Positions 1 through 5,839 of a DNA stretch of 9,959 bases are shown piece after piece. The first letter of the stretch is position 1. The number at the start of each line of letters is the position of its first letter. This DNA comes from Thermoflexus hugenholtzii JAD2. GTDB taxonomy: Bacteria; Chloroflexota; Dehalococcoidia; UBA2979. A program made the position numbers and the translations under genes. The DNA is taken from positions 1 through 9,959 of the forward strand of contig CAMDBZ010000038.1 in assembly GCA_945889565.1 (NCBI GenBank). Reading direction: 5' to 3'. The notes under the pieces are model-generated. The model was given only the letters and a program-made list of their open reading frames with translations, was not told the DNA's origin and searched no databases.

Positions 1-1139
1 GTGCTTGCTTCCTCGCGCAACCGCTCGGCGGTCCACTCGCCGGAGGCGTGGCGCTCGAGCAGCCCGTCGAGCTGGCGTTGCAGCGACCGCCGCCGCGCGC
101 GCACCCGCTCGATGGCCTCCTGCGGCGGCGCGGGGGTCGCACCGACGAAGTCTGCCGGCGGGCGCGCGAGCCGCAGGAACGCGCGCACGCGCCGCTCGAG
201 CTCATCGGCACGGCGAGTGTGATAGTCGCAGCGGCTCTGGTTCGTGCGCGACTCGCACTGGTAGTAGGTGTAGACCTGCGGCTCGTCCGCCCCCGCCATC
301 CGGCGCGAGCGCCGCACGCCGATGAGATGGTTGCCGCAGTACCCGCAGCGCGCCAGCCCCGCGAGCAGGTACTCGCCGCGGTGCTGCGGCGCGAAGCTGG
401 TGCGGCGTGCGGCCAGCCGCTCCTGCACGGCCTGGAACTGCTCCCGCGTGACCAGTGCCTCGTGCTCCGCCGGCACGACGATGCCGAGGCGGCGATAGGT
501 GCCGGTGTACACGGGGTTCCGCAGCAAGCCGCGCACGCTGACCATGCTCCACGGCCCGTCGCGGCGCGTGCGCAGGCCCGAGGCGTTCAGCGCATGGGCG
601 ATCCGCCGCACCCCCTCACCGTCCTGCAGATAGCTGCGGAAGACCTCCCGCACGACCGCGGCTTCGTCCGGGTCGGCCACGAGGTGCCGCCCGCTCACGC
701 GGTAGCCGTACGGCGCGCGGCCCAGCACCTCGCCGCGGAGCGCGCGCTGCCGCATGCCCTCCCGCACCTGCTCCCGACGGCGCTCGGACGGGTCGCGCTC
801 GTCCCACGCGGCGAGCAACGCTTCGGCCGGGTCGGTGCCGTCCGCGATCGCGAGCGGGATCGAGAGCGCGGTGAGCTGCAGATAGCGGCGCGCTTGCTCG
901 CGCACGGTGCCGCCGAGCACCGCCAGGGCGGCGATCACTACCTCGGTGTTCGGCCGCGGCTCCGCGGCGAGCTCGCGCAACATGCGCCGCAGCTCCCCGC
1001 TGGCGCCGGGGGCGCTGGCGTCGTCCATGTATTCGCCGCCCGCGCTGTGCTGAACGCGCGCGCAATACGCGTGGAAGGCGGCGCGCTGCGCGTCCAGCGA
1101 CCCGTCCGGCAGCGCTCGGAGGTAGCAGATCGCCTGCAC
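1..1139 (-). CDS. Large serine-recombinase-like protein with degenerate catalytic domain (C-terminus cut by window edge)
   Basis: 379 codons are visible, open to the left edge. The GTG start at 1139 has an AAGGGG Shine-Dalgarno seven bases upstream. Domain order fits large serine recombinases. An N-terminal resolvase-like fold (about 1-110) includes YLRALPDGSLDAQ at residues 6-18. A recombinase domain (about 115-250) includes GRAPYGYRV and RGLLRNPVYTGTY. A zinc ribbon uses Cys265, Cys268, Cys295 and Cys304. A charged, helix-prone stretch from about 341 looks like the start of the usual coiled coil. Known active enzymes use Ser10, Arg8, Arg45, Asp67, Arg68 and Arg71 (gamma-delta numbering). 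Here Arg8 remains, but position 10 is Leu, the Asp-Arg-Leu-Gly-Arg segment reads AVLGG (73-77), and no Arg45 match is seen. Recombination activity is therefore unlikely. It is divergent from the L32/fatty-acid operon. No other mobile-element gene is visible. The family call is firm; the function is unknown. Confidence 0.9.
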   Translation of the reverse strand, partial: MQAICYLRALPDGSLDAQRAAFHAYCARVQHSAGGEYMDDASAPGASGELRRMLRELAAEPRPNTEVVIAALAVLGGTVREQARRYLQLTALSIPLAIADGTDPAEALLAAWDERDPSERRREQVREGMRQRALRGEVLGRAPYGYRVSGRHLVADPDEAAVVREVFRSYLQDGEGVRRIAHALNASGLRTRRDGPWSMVSVRGLLRNPVYTGTYRRLGIVVPAEHEALVTREQFQAVQERLAARRTSFAPQHRGEYLLAGLARCGYCGNHLIGVRRSRRMAGADEPQVYTYYQCESRTNQSRCDYHTRRADELERRVRAFLRLARPPADFVGATPAPPQEAIERVRARRRSLQRQLDGLLERHASGEWTAERLREEAS

Positions 1140-1183
1140 GAGACGTCCCCTTCCTCGCAGTGGTCGCCGGGTCGAGCTCGTGG

Positions 1184-1205
1184 CGTCGACGCTGATCGGT
1201 CGACG
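1184..1205. repeat. Perfect inverted repeat, 7-bp arms (CGTCGAC / GTCGACG)
   Basis: The arms at 1184-1190 and 1199-1205 are exact reverse complements separated by eight bases. The repeat lies in the predicted leader of the recombinase-like gene, just downstream of its candidate -10 box. That is a position where a repressor could act or an RNA hairpin could form. Short GC-rich palindromes arise easily by chance at this base composition. Confidence 0.4.
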
Positions 1206-1210
1206 GCGCG

Positions 1211-1216
1211 AGTATA
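1211..1216 (-). promoter_or_regulatory. Candidate -10 box (TATACT) for the recombinase-like gene
   Basis: Read on the - strand this is TATACT, one mismatch from the sigma-70 -10 consensus, in a region otherwise almost free of A+T. Transcription would begin near 1204, giving a leader of about 65 bases before the GTG at 1139. No convincing -35 box is visible at 16-18 bases spacing, so this is tentative. Confidence 0.3.
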
Positions 1217-1220
1217 CGGG

Positions 1221-1243
1221 CCCGGGCCGCACGTACGGCCGGG
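1221..1243. repeat. Inverted repeat between the divergent genes, 8-bp arms with one bulged base
   Basis: The left arm CCCGGGCCG (1221-1229) pairs with the right arm CGGCCGGG (1236-1243) apart from one extra G in the left arm. The loop is CACGTA. It lies between the candidate -10 boxes of the two divergent genes, covering where a -35 region for the rightward gene would be. It could be an operator shared by both promoters, but no binding protein is shown. Confidence 0.4.
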
Positions 1244-1245
1244 TG

Positions 1246-1251
1246 TACGAT
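1246..1251 (+). promoter_or_regulatory. Candidate -10 box (TACGAT) for the DUF177-rpmF-fab operon
   Basis: TACGAT matches the TANNNT pattern and would start transcription near 1258. That leaves a leader of about 20 bases containing the AGGAG ribosome-binding site at 1265-1269. No clear -35 hexamer is seen, so the call rests on the -10 match and its position. Confidence 0.3.
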
Positions 1252-1277
1252 CGCGGTATCGCGCAGGAGACCCACGA

Positions 1278-1826
1278 GTGCCCCAGTTCAACGTCGCCAC
1301 GCTGCTCCAGGAGCCCGTCGGCGCGACGCGCCGGGCGACGCTGGAGGATGAGCCGCTGGCGGTGCCCGCCGCGGGCTACACCGCCCGCGCCAGCGGCTCC
1401 GTGGAGCTCATCCGCACTGGGCGGGGCGTGCTGGTCCGCGCGCGCCTGCGCGTGCGCCCCCAGCTCGAGTGCGCGCGCTGCCTCTCCCCATGCAGCGTCG
1501 ACCTGCCGCTGACCATCGCCGAGGAGTTCGTGCCGCTGCGCGACCCCATCAGCGGCGCGACGGTGGCCGCGGACGCCGACGAGTTCCGCATCGACACCCA
1601 GCACCACCTCGACCTCAGCGAGGCGGTCCGGCAGTATGAGCAGGCGGCGCTCCCGCTGCGGCCCCTCTGCCGCGAGGATTGCGCTGGCCTCTGCCCGGTC
1701 TGCGGGCAGAACCTGAATGTGCGACGCTGTGAGCACGAGGCGGAGCCGGCCGAGCCCTGGCAGGGGCTTGCCGCGCTGGCCGAGCGCCTGCGATCGGAGG
1801 AGAGCGATGGCGGTCCCCAAGCGTAG
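1278..1826 (+). CDS. yceD: DUF177 / YceD-family protein
   Basis: 182 residues, close to the usual family length. The GTG start at 1278 is chosen because AGGAG (1265-1269) lies eight bases upstream; the frame is open further left, but only antisense to the divergent gene. Family signatures are clear. ECARC (Cys65, Cys68) is the first cysteine pair. The C-terminal block CREDCAGLCPVCGQNLN (131-147) plus Cys151 matches the cysteine-rich end of cysteine-bearing members and probably binds metal. In bacteria and plants DUF177 proteins are tied to 23S rRNA or large-subunit accumulation and are very often encoded next to L32, as here. The stop overlaps the rpmF start by 20 bases, implying coupled translation. 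The molecular activity is not known to me. Confidence 0.93.
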   Translation: MPQFNVATLLQEPVGATRRATLEDEPLAVPAAGYTARASGSVELIRTGRGVLVRARLRVRPQLECARCLSPCSVDLPLTIAEEFVPLRDPISGATVAADADEFRIDTQHHLDLSEAVRQYEQAALPLRPLCREDCAGLCPVCGQNLNVRRCEHEAEPAEPWQGLAALAERLRSEESDGGPQA

Positions 1827-1995
1827 GACGCCCCCGGCGAAGCAGGGACGGCGGCGGAGCCATCAGGCGCTGGTACCGATCCAGCTCGCGCGCTGCCCGC
1901 AGTGCCGCACCATGCGGCCCAACCACCGCGTCTGCCCCGTGTGCGGCACCTACAACGGCCGCCAGGTGCTCGGCCCGGTGGGCGAAACGCGCTAG
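1807..1995 (+). CDS. rpmF: 50S ribosomal protein L32 (bL32), zinc-binding form
   Basis: 62 residues starting MAVPKRRTPPAKQGRRRSH, the standard L32 basic N-terminus, followed by a zinc ribbon with Cys30, Cys33, Cys43 and Cys46 and the conserved HRVCPVCGTYNGR segment. All four cysteines are present, so this is the zinc-containing paralogue type rather than the zinc-free form made under zinc starvation in some bacteria. The ATG at 1807 has GGAGG at 1796-1800, six bases upstream, inside the end of the DUF177 gene. L32 sits near the peptidyl-transferase region of the 50S subunit. The 88 bases between its stop and fabD contain no gene. Confidence 0.98.
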   Translation: MAVPKRRTPPAKQGRRRSHQALVPIQLARCPQCRTMRPNHRVCPVCGTYNGRQVLGPVGETR

Positions 1996-2083
1996 ACTCC
2001 CGCCCGACCCGGCTGTGGACCAGCGCGCCCGATCGCGCCGGTCGCTTCGTACCCTCGTGCACCCGAACAAGGAGGAGGCGCCC

Positions 2084-3040
2084 GTGCCCGACGTGCTGAT
2101 CCCGGAGCTGCCCGCCTCCACCACAACTGTCTGGCTGTTCCCGGGCCAGGGCGCGCAGCAGGTCGGCATGGGGCGCGACCTCTACGAGCAGATGCCCGCG
2201 GCCCGCGCCGTCTTCGAGGCGGCAGACGCGACGCTGGGCTTCGCGCTGTCTGCGCTCTGCTTCGAGGGGCCCGAGGACGAGCTGACGCGCACCGTGAACA
2301 CGCAGCCCGCGCTGGTCACGCACGCGATCGCCGCGCTCGTCGCCGCCATCGACGCGGGGAGCGTGCGCGAGCGCGCGGCGCTCGTCGCCGGCCACTCGCT
2401 GGGCGAGTACGCCGCGCTGATCGCCGCGGGCGCGCTGCCCTTCGCGGAGGGCCTGCGCCTGGTGCGCGAGCGCGGCCGGCTGATGCAGGAGGCGTGCGAC
2501 GCGCACCCCGGCACGATGGCCGCCATCCTCGGCCTCGAACGCGCGCAGGTGGCCGCGCTGTGCGCCGAACACGGCGCCTCGCTGTGCAACGAGAACGCGC
2601 CGGGCAACGTCTCGATCGGCGGCACGCATGAGGCCGTGCGCGCCACCTCCGAGGCGGCCACCGCGGCCGGCGCGACGCGCGTGGTGCCGTTGAACGTCGC
2701 CGGCGCCTTCCACACGCCTTTGATGCAGGCCGCCGCCGACGGTATGCGGGCCGTGCTTGCCAGCGCGACGTTCGCCGACCCGCGCGTGCCGGTGGTCTCG
2801 AATTTGCACGGGCGGCCGCTCGTGCGGGGCGGCGACTTCGCCGCCGAGCTCGCGGACCAGGTGACGAGCCCCGTGCTCTGGGTCGACGGCGTGCGCACGA
2901 TGCTCGCCGCGGGTGCGACCGAGTTCATCGAGTTCGGCCCGGGGCGCGTGCTCACGGGCGCGCTGAAGCGCACCGAGCGCAGCGCCCAGGTCCGCAACAT
3001 CGGCACCGCGGCCGAGGCGCGCGGCGAGGCCACGGAGTAG
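2084..3040 (+). CDS. fabD: Malonyl-CoA:ACP transacylase
   Basis: 318 residues, normal FabD length. The enzyme moves malonyl from CoA to the phosphopantetheine arm of ACP, supplying the two-carbon donor for fatty-acid elongation in the cytoplasm. Visible motifs: FPGQGAQ (19-25) forming the oxyanion region, the GHSLGEY nucleophile elbow with catalytic Ser105, Arg130 in VRERGRLMQ for binding the malonyl carboxylate, and catalytic His210 in GAFHTPLM. I chose the GTG at 2084 because AAGGAGG (2069-2075) lies eight bases upstream. An in-frame GTG at 2015 would add 23 unconserved residues without a ribosome-binding site. The next gene, fabG, begins four bases after the stop. Its ACP partner is encoded at 4334. 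Confidence 0.97.
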   Translation: MPDVLIPELPASTTTVWLFPGQGAQQVGMGRDLYEQMPAARAVFEAADATLGFALSALCFEGPEDELTRTVNTQPALVTHAIAALVAAIDAGSVRERAALVAGHSLGEYAALIAAGALPFAEGLRLVRERGRLMQEACDAHPGTMAAILGLERAQVAALCAEHGASLCNENAPGNVSIGGTHEAVRATSEAATAAGATRVVPLNVAGAFHTPLMQAAADGMRAVLASATFADPRVPVVSNLHGRPLVRGGDFAAELADQVTSPVLWVDGVRTMLAAGATEFIEFGPGRVLTGALKRTERSAQVRNIGTAAEARGEATE

Positions 3041-3044
3041 GCCC

Positions 3045-3794
3045 GTGCAAACGCTCGCCGGGCGGCGCGCCCTCGTCACCGGCGGCACGCGCGGGATCGG
3101 GCGCGCGATCGCACTGGAGTTCGGGCGCCAGGGCGCGCACGTCTTCATCTCCTACCGCTCGCGGCCCGAGCTTGCCGCGCAGGTCGTCGCGGAGCTCGAG
3201 GCGCTTGGTGTGACCGCCGGCTGCGCGCACGCCGACGTCCGCGAAGCCGCCGACGTCGAGGCGCTCGTCGAGGCGGCGCACGCGGCGCTCGGCGGCATCG
3301 ACGTGCTCGTAAACAACGCCGGCGTCACGGACGACGGCCTGGTGCTGCGCATGAGCGAGGCGTCGTGGGACAGCGTGCTGGACACCAACCTCAAGGGCAC
3401 GTTCCTCGCGACCAAACTCGCGCTGCGCTACATGACGCGCGCGCGCTGGGGCCGCGTGATCAACGTCACGTCGATCGTGGGCGCGATGGGCAACGCGGGG
3501 CAGGCCAACTACGCCGCGGCCAAGGCGGGCATCGGTGGCTTCACGCGCGCCGTCGCGCGGGAGGTCGCGGGGCGCGGCGTCACGGTGAACGCCGTCGCGC
3601 CGGGGTTCGTGCTCACCGACATGACGGCGGGCCTGAGCGAGGAGCAGAAGGACGCGATCCTGCGACTGATTCCGCTGGGCCGCTACGCGACTCCGGAGGA
3701 CATCGCGCCGCTCGTCGCGTTTCTCGCCTCGGACGGCGCGGCGTACATCACCGGGCAGACGTATCACGTCGATGGCGGCGTGGTGATGCACTAG
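3045..3794 (+). CDS. fabG: 3-oxoacyl-ACP reductase (SDR family)
   Basis: 249 residues, typical for FabG, the NADPH-dependent reductase making 3-hydroxyacyl-ACP in the elongation cycle. It is a classical short-chain dehydrogenase: cofactor-binding TGGTRGIG (12-19), NNAG (90-93) and the catalytic tetrad Asn115, Ser143, Tyr156 and Lys160 within the usual YxxxK motif. The C-terminus YITGQTYHVDGGVVMH is the standard FabG ending. The start is GTG at 3045, with GGAG at 3034-3037 overlapping the end of fabD. The SDR family is broad, but position directly between fabD and acpP supports the fatty-acid role over a generic alcohol dehydrogenase. Confidence 0.97.
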   Translation: MQTLAGRRALVTGGTRGIGRAIALEFGRQGAHVFISYRSRPELAAQVVAELEALGVTAGCAHADVREAADVEALVEAAHAALGGIDVLVNNAGVTDDGLVLRMSEASWDSVLDTNLKGTFLATKLALRYMTRARWGRVINVTSIVGAMGNAGQANYAAAKAGIGGFTRAVAREVAGRGVTVNAVAPGFVLTDMTAGLSEEQKDAILRLIPLGRYATPEDIAPLVAFLASDGAAYITGQTYHVDGGVVMH

Positions 3795-3809
3795 CGGGGA
3801 GGGAGCGCG

Positions 3810-4253
3810 ATGACCGCCGGATCACGACGCAGCTCGCGCATCGCCGCCTTCCAGACGCTGTTCGAGGCGGACCTCACCGGCCGCTCCGCGGCGGGCACGC
3901 TCGACCGACTGGCGGGCGACGCCGCGCTCACGCCCGAGGCGGAGGCGTTCGCGCGGCGCCTCGTCGCCGGCGTCGAGGAGCACCGCGAGGCCATCGACGC
4001 GGTCCTGCGCGAACGTGCGCCGGCCTTCCCGCTGGCCGACATGCCGGCCGTGGATCGCAATGTGCTGCGCCTTGCAATCTATGAAGTGCTCTTTGATAAT
4101 CAGCCGGCTCCGCTCCGAACCGCGATCAACGAGGCGGTGGAGCTGGCCAAGGGATACGGCTCGGAGTCCTCCGGACGCTTCGTCAACGGAGTGCTGGGAG
4201 CGATCGCGCTGGCCGCATCCGACGAAGGCGACCAACGCCGAGAGCCGAGCTGA
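3810..4253 (+). CDS. nusB: Transcription antitermination protein NusB
   Basis: 147 residues, normal size for this all-helical RNA-binding protein. With NusE (S10) it binds boxA in rRNA leaders and helps RNA polymerase read through. The N-terminal pattern SSRIAAFQTLFEADL and the C-terminal blocks VDRNVLRLAIYEVLF, AINEAVELAKGYG and GRFVNGVLG are the family hallmarks. The ATG at 3810 is preceded by a GGGGAGGGAG ribosome-binding stretch. The gene lies between fabG and acpP, so rRNA transcription and fatty-acid synthesis share a transcript. The codons around 4070-4100 are unusually A/T-ending compared with the rest of the gene, coinciding with a promoter-like sequence described separately. Confidence 0.95.
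   Translation: MTAGSRRSSRIAAFQTLFEADLTGRSAAGTLDRLAGDAALTPEAEAFARRLVAGVEEHREAIDAVLRERAPAFPLADMPAVDRNVLRLAIYEVLFDNQPAPLRTAINEAVELAKGYGSESSGRFVNGVLGAIALAASDEGDQRREPS
4072..4100 (+). promoter_or_regulatory. Consensus-like internal promoter in nusB, facing acpP
   Basis: TTGCAA (4072-4077) and GATAAT (4095-4100) are separated by exactly 17 bases, the optimal sigma-70 spacing. The -35 box matches consensus at four of six positions and the -10 box at five of six. It would start transcription near 4107, giving a leader of about 227 bases before acpP that overlaps the 3' end of nusB. A match this good is rare in such GC-rich DNA. Confidence 0.5.
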
Positions 4254-4288
4254 CGGCCGAACGCGGCGGTAACCCCCACGAGAGCCAC

Positions 4289-4317
4289 CCAGTCGGGACT
4301 GGTCCGGCGGTGGCCGG
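4289..4317 (+). promoter_or_regulatory. Two small hairpins in the acpP leader
   Basis: CCAGTC (4289-4294) pairs with GACTGG (4297-4302), realistically five base pairs with a four-base loop. CCGGC (4304-4308) pairs with GCCGG (4313-4317) around GGTG. They sit one after another just before the acpP ribosome-binding site AAAGGA (4320-4325). They could stabilise or pause the mRNA. There is no U tract, so they are not a standard terminator. Confidence 0.35.
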
Positions 4318-4333
4318 CGAAAGGACCTCTGCC

Positions 4334-4594
4334 ATGACATCGGTGTTCGATCGCGTGCGCACGATGATCGTGGACCAGCTGGGCGTCGACGAAACGCAGG
4401 TCACGCCAAACGCCTCATTCGTTGATGACCTGAACGCAGACTCGCTCGACCTTGTCGAGTTGATCATGTCCATCGAGGAAGAGTTCTCGAAGGACGGCTC
4501 CGAGATCGAGATTTCGGACGAGGACGCGGAGAAGATCCAGACCGTCCAGGACGCCGTCGACTTCATTCACGACGCCGGCATCGAGGACGAGTAG
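4334..4594 (+). CDS. acpP: Acyl carrier protein
   Basis: 86 residues, strongly acidic, the usual size for a type II fatty-acid synthase ACP. The phosphopantetheine attachment site is Ser37 in DDLNADSLDLVELIM, after which the acyl chain rides on the prosthetic group through FabD, FabG and the condensing enzymes. Helix I (VFDRVRTMIVDQLGVD) and the C-terminal ISDEDAEKIQTVQDAVDFI are conserved. The ATG at 4334 has AAAGGA eight bases upstream; an in-frame ATG at 4310 would add eight residues and lacks a suitable ribosome-binding site. Codon choice is less extreme in GC than in its neighbours, as expected for an abundant protein. No fabF follows, which is the more usual next gene. Confidence 0.98.
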   Translation: MTSVFDRVRTMIVDQLGVDETQVTPNASFVDDLNADSLDLVELIMSIEEEFSKDGSEIEISDEDAEKIQTVQDAVDFIHDAGIEDE

Positions 4595-4602
4595 CAGCCA
4601 GC

Positions 4603-4635
4603 CTCAGCCGCCGCTGAGCCCTGCCACCGGCAGGG
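4603..4635 (+). terminator. Tandem hairpins after acpP, possible transcript end
   Basis: Two perfect stems lie back to back, nine bases after the acpP stop. CTCAGC/GCTGAG (4603-4608 with 4613-4618) has a four-base loop, and CCCTGCC/GGCAGGG (4619-4625 with 4629-4635) has a three-base loop. No U run follows, so this is not a classic intrinsic terminator. It may terminate weakly or protect the 3' end of the fab-acp mRNA. Confidence 0.45.
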
Positions 4636-4671
4636 GCGGGCGCTCGGGCAGCCGCCGGCTGCGCCGGGCGC

Positions 4672-4677
4672 TATCAT
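4672..4677 (+). promoter_or_regulatory. Candidate leaderless promoter -10 box (TATCAT) for tatB-tatC
   Basis: TATCAT fits TANNNT and its last base is eight positions before the A of the tatB ATG at 4685, so transcription would begin at or next to the start codon. This agrees with the absence of a Shine-Dalgarno sequence before tatB. No good -35 box is visible. Confidence 0.45.
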
Positions 4678-4684
4678 TGCCAGC

Positions 4685-5056
4685 ATGGAATTCATGGGCA
4701 TCGGCGCCGCCGAGGCGATTCTCGTGCTGCTCGTCACCATGCTGGTCGTCGGGCCGCAGCGCTTCCCGGAGATCGCGCGCGAGGGCGGACGCTGGTACCG
4801 CACCGCCCGCCGCTACGCCAATGAGGTGATGCGGGACGTCCGTGGCGCGATGAAAGAGCTGGAAGACGAGGTGAAGGCGCCGGCCGACGAGCTGCGCGGG
4901 CTGCGCGACATCCGCGACGATGTCAGCACGTCGCTGCGCGAGGCGCGCGACGGCATCGACAGCGAGCGGCGCGAGGCGGTGCGCGAGCTGGGCGCCGACC
5001 CCACCGAGCCGCCACCCGCGCTGGCAGCTCCCACGAACGATCCGGAGCGCAGCTAG
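4685..5056 (+). CDS. tatB: Sec-independent protein translocase subunit, TatA/TatB family (TatB-like)
   Basis: 123 residues: one N-terminal membrane segment (about 5-22), a Gly-Pro hinge at 23-24, then an amphipathic and highly charged helical region to about 105 and a Pro/Ala-rich tail. The VVGPQRFPEIAREGGR segment and the acidic residue Glu10 in the membrane helix resemble TatB more than TatA, which normally carries an FG hinge. Where only one such protein is present it can serve both roles, so TatA is the alternative. With TatC it forms the receptor and pore for folded proteins carrying twin-arginine signal peptides. The ATG at 4685 is favoured over the ATG at 4694 by the position of the TATCAT box. 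tatC starts three bases after the stop. Confidence 0.87.
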   Translation: MEFMGIGAAEAILVLLVTMLVVGPQRFPEIAREGGRWYRTARRYANEVMRDVRGAMKELEDEVKAPADELRGLRDIRDDVSTSLREARDGIDSERREAVRELGADPTEPPPALAAPTNDPERS

Positions 5057-5059
5057 CCC

Positions 5060-5833
5060 GTGGCCACGCAGACCGAGCCGCCCCCCACCACCGACCCCGA
5101 GGCCCGCGCCCCAGGCGGCGGCGAGATGACGCTGCTGGAGCACCTGCTGGAGCTGCGCACGCGGCTGATGTGGAGCGCGATCGCGGTCACCGTCGGCATG
5201 ACGGCGTTCTTCATCCCGCCGATCGGCTTCCGGGTGATCGAATTCCTGATCCAGCCCGGCGAGACCGCCCTCCCCGGCTTCAAGCCGCAGTACATCGAGC
5301 CGATCGAGAACATCGCGACGTACTTCCGCGTGGCGCTGCTCGGCGGCATCGCGGCCGGGATGCCCGTGGTCGTGTATCAGGTGCTGCGCTTCGTGACGCC
5401 CGCGCTCACGGTCGGCGAGAAGCGCTGGATCTACCCGATCGTGCTCGGCGCCTCGCTGGCGTTCCTCGGTGGCATGGCGTTTGGCTATTATGTCGTCATG
5501 CCGGTCACGCTCGAGTTCCTGCTGTCGTTCGGCAGTGAGTTCGCCGAGCCGAACATCCGCATCGGCAACTACATCGGCTTCGTGACGCGCATGCTGCTGA
5601 TCATGGGGCTGGTCTTCGAGACACCGCTCATCGTCATGGGCTTCGCGAAGCTCGGCGTGGTCAACGCGCGCCAGCTCTGGCGCCGCTGGCGCTTCGCCAT
5701 CGTCGGCTGCACCGTGCTCGCCGCCGTCGTTACGCCGACGATCGACCCGGTGACGCAGCTGCTGGTGGCCGGGCCGATGCTGCTGCTCTACTTCGTCGGC
5801 ATCGGCCTGGCGTGGTTGGTGCGGCGGAATTGA
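5060..5833 (+). CDS. tatC: Sec-independent protein translocase subunit TatC
   Basis: 257 residues with six hydrophobic segments, the TatC topology. Family signatures are the N-terminal LLEHLLELRTRL (twin-arginine recognition surface), YQVLRFVTPALTVGEKR in the first periplasmic/second cytoplasmic area, and LVFETPLIV, whose Glu corresponds to the conserved membrane Glu170 of E. coli TatC. It binds the signal peptide and recruits the TatA-type partner encoded just upstream. The GTG at 5060 lies three bases after the tatB stop and lacks a good ribosome-binding site, so translation is probably coupled. The ATG at 5126 (residue 23) is a credible alternative start, since the first 22 residues are Pro/Thr/Ala-rich and unconserved. 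Confidence 0.97.
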   Translation: MATQTEPPPTTDPEARAPGGGEMTLLEHLLELRTRLMWSAIAVTVGMTAFFIPPIGFRVIEFLIQPGETALPGFKPQYIEPIENIATYFRVALLGGIAAGMPVVVYQVLRFVTPALTVGEKRWIYPIVLGASLAFLGGMAFGYYVVMPVTLEFLLSFGSEFAEPNIRIGNYIGFVTRMLLIMGLVFETPLIVMGFAKLGVVNARQLWRRWRFAIVGCTVLAAVVTPTIDPVTQLLVAGPMLLLYFVGIGLAWLVRRN

Positions 5834-5839
5834 CGGGGG

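Noticed and set aside
1096..1102. Ser14 (PDGSLDAQ) as a displaced catalytic serine
   Set aside because: In active resolvases a serine also occurs here (QSLD) and is not the nucleophile. The partner arginines at 68 and 71 are missing as well.
1..1139. The recombinase-like gene as the edge of a prophage or integrative element
   Set aside because: The neighbouring genes are housekeeping genes. No attachment-site repeats, phage genes or change in composition are visible, and the enzyme appears inactive. Sequence left of the window could change this.
48..1277. Long + strand open frame (592 codons in all) running through the recombinase region into the DUF177 gene
   Set aside because: Only the part from 1278 onward has family signatures. 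The rest is antisense to the recombinase-like gene and is low-complexity Ala/Arg/His-rich, an artefact of high GC.
1993..1998. TAGACT as a -10 box for a separate fabD promoter
   Set aside because: It overlaps the rpmF stop codon, no -35 box lies at a suitable distance, and a single hexamer match is not enough.
2023..2038. GCGCG/CGCGC hairpin between rpmF and fabD as a terminator
   Set aside because: It has only five G-C pairs of very simple sequence and no U tract. It is expected by chance at this composition.
2015..2083. Upstream in-frame GTG start for fabD
   Set aside because: It has no ribosome-binding site, and the extra 23 residues do not resemble FabD. The GTG at 2084 has a near-perfect one.
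1376..3148. 590-codon open frame on the - strand
   Set aside because: It is antisense to DUF177, rpmF and fabD, which are all certain. The translation is Arg/Gly/Ala-rich without recognisable motifs.
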